DNA from: an uncultured Chromatiales bacterium
GTDB lineage: Bacteria; Pseudomonadota; Gammaproteobacteria; Steroidobacterales; GCA-2729495
Assembly (NCBI GenBank): GCA_913058165.1
Contig: CAJXQV010000090.1
Coordinates: forward strand, 1-5,574
Direction: 5' to 3'
DNA length: 5,574 nt
In this document: positions 5,529-5,574 of the stretch, piece after piece
Position numbering within the stretch: position 1 is the stretch's first letter
Layout: the number at the start of each line of letters is the position of its first letter
Made by a program: the position numbers and the translations under genes
The notes under the pieces: model-generated
What the model was told of the DNA's origin: nothing
Databases searched by the model: none
Seen by the model: the letters and a program-made list of their open reading frames with translations, nothing else

Positions 5529-5574
5529 CTGTCTCTTATACACATCTCCGAGCCCACGAGACAAGAGGCAATCT
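5529..5574 (+). other. Illumina Nextera i7-side adapter (sequencing artefact)
   Basis: This is not genomic DNA. Bases 5529-5547 (CTGTCTCTTATACACATCT) are the reverse complement of the Tn5 mosaic end. Bases 5548-5562 (CCGAGCCCACGAGAC) complete the Nextera read-2 adapter. Bases 5563-5570 (AAGAGGCA) match the i7 index I know as N711, and ATCT (5571-5574) begins the P7 flow-cell sequence. In the prs frame it translates as [15 protein letters not shown], a familiar contamination peptide. Confidence 0.98.

Overview
The window is a 5,574-base contig. Its native DNA runs only from about 42 to 5528, because both ends are untrimmed Illumina Nextera (Tn5) adapter with readable sample indexes. Between the adapters lies a compact piece of ordinary bacterial chromosome. 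The gene set and order point to a gammaproteobacterium. A TPR lipoprotein, lolB, tRNA-Gln(UUG) and prs on one strand, with prfA divergent beside them, is the arrangement known from Pseudomonas and relatives. lolB itself is found mainly in gamma- and betaproteobacteria. I cannot place the genus.

Layout, left to right: adapter (1-41); a short leftover that may be the tail of a convergent gene (42-79); a bidirectional intrinsic terminator (95-125); on the minus strand a cysteine synthase (147-1145), preceded 17 bases upstream by prfA for release factor 1 (1163-2251, TTG start). A 236-base divergent intergenic region (2252-2487) follows, holding one small ORF candidate with a strong ribosome binding site. 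On the plus strand come a 565-residue TPR lipoprotein (2488-4185), lolB overlapping it by one base (4185-4802), a spacer with a promoter candidate containing a perfect TTGACA, tRNA-Gln (4945-5019), and the 5' half of prs (5052-5528), cut off by the adapter.

Functionally these are housekeeping genes: cysteine biosynthesis, translation termination, outer-membrane lipoprotein sorting (LolB inserts lipoproteins, and the TPR protein is itself a predicted outer-membrane lipoprotein), glutamine decoding, and PRPP synthesis. No mobile element, CRISPR array, defence system or other novel system is visible.

The most notable biology is what is missing from a conserved neighbourhood. hemA is not upstream of prfA, prmC is not downstream of it (a cysteine synthase is there instead), and ispE is not between lolB and tRNA-Gln. 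Each gap is clean, with no recognisable remnant.
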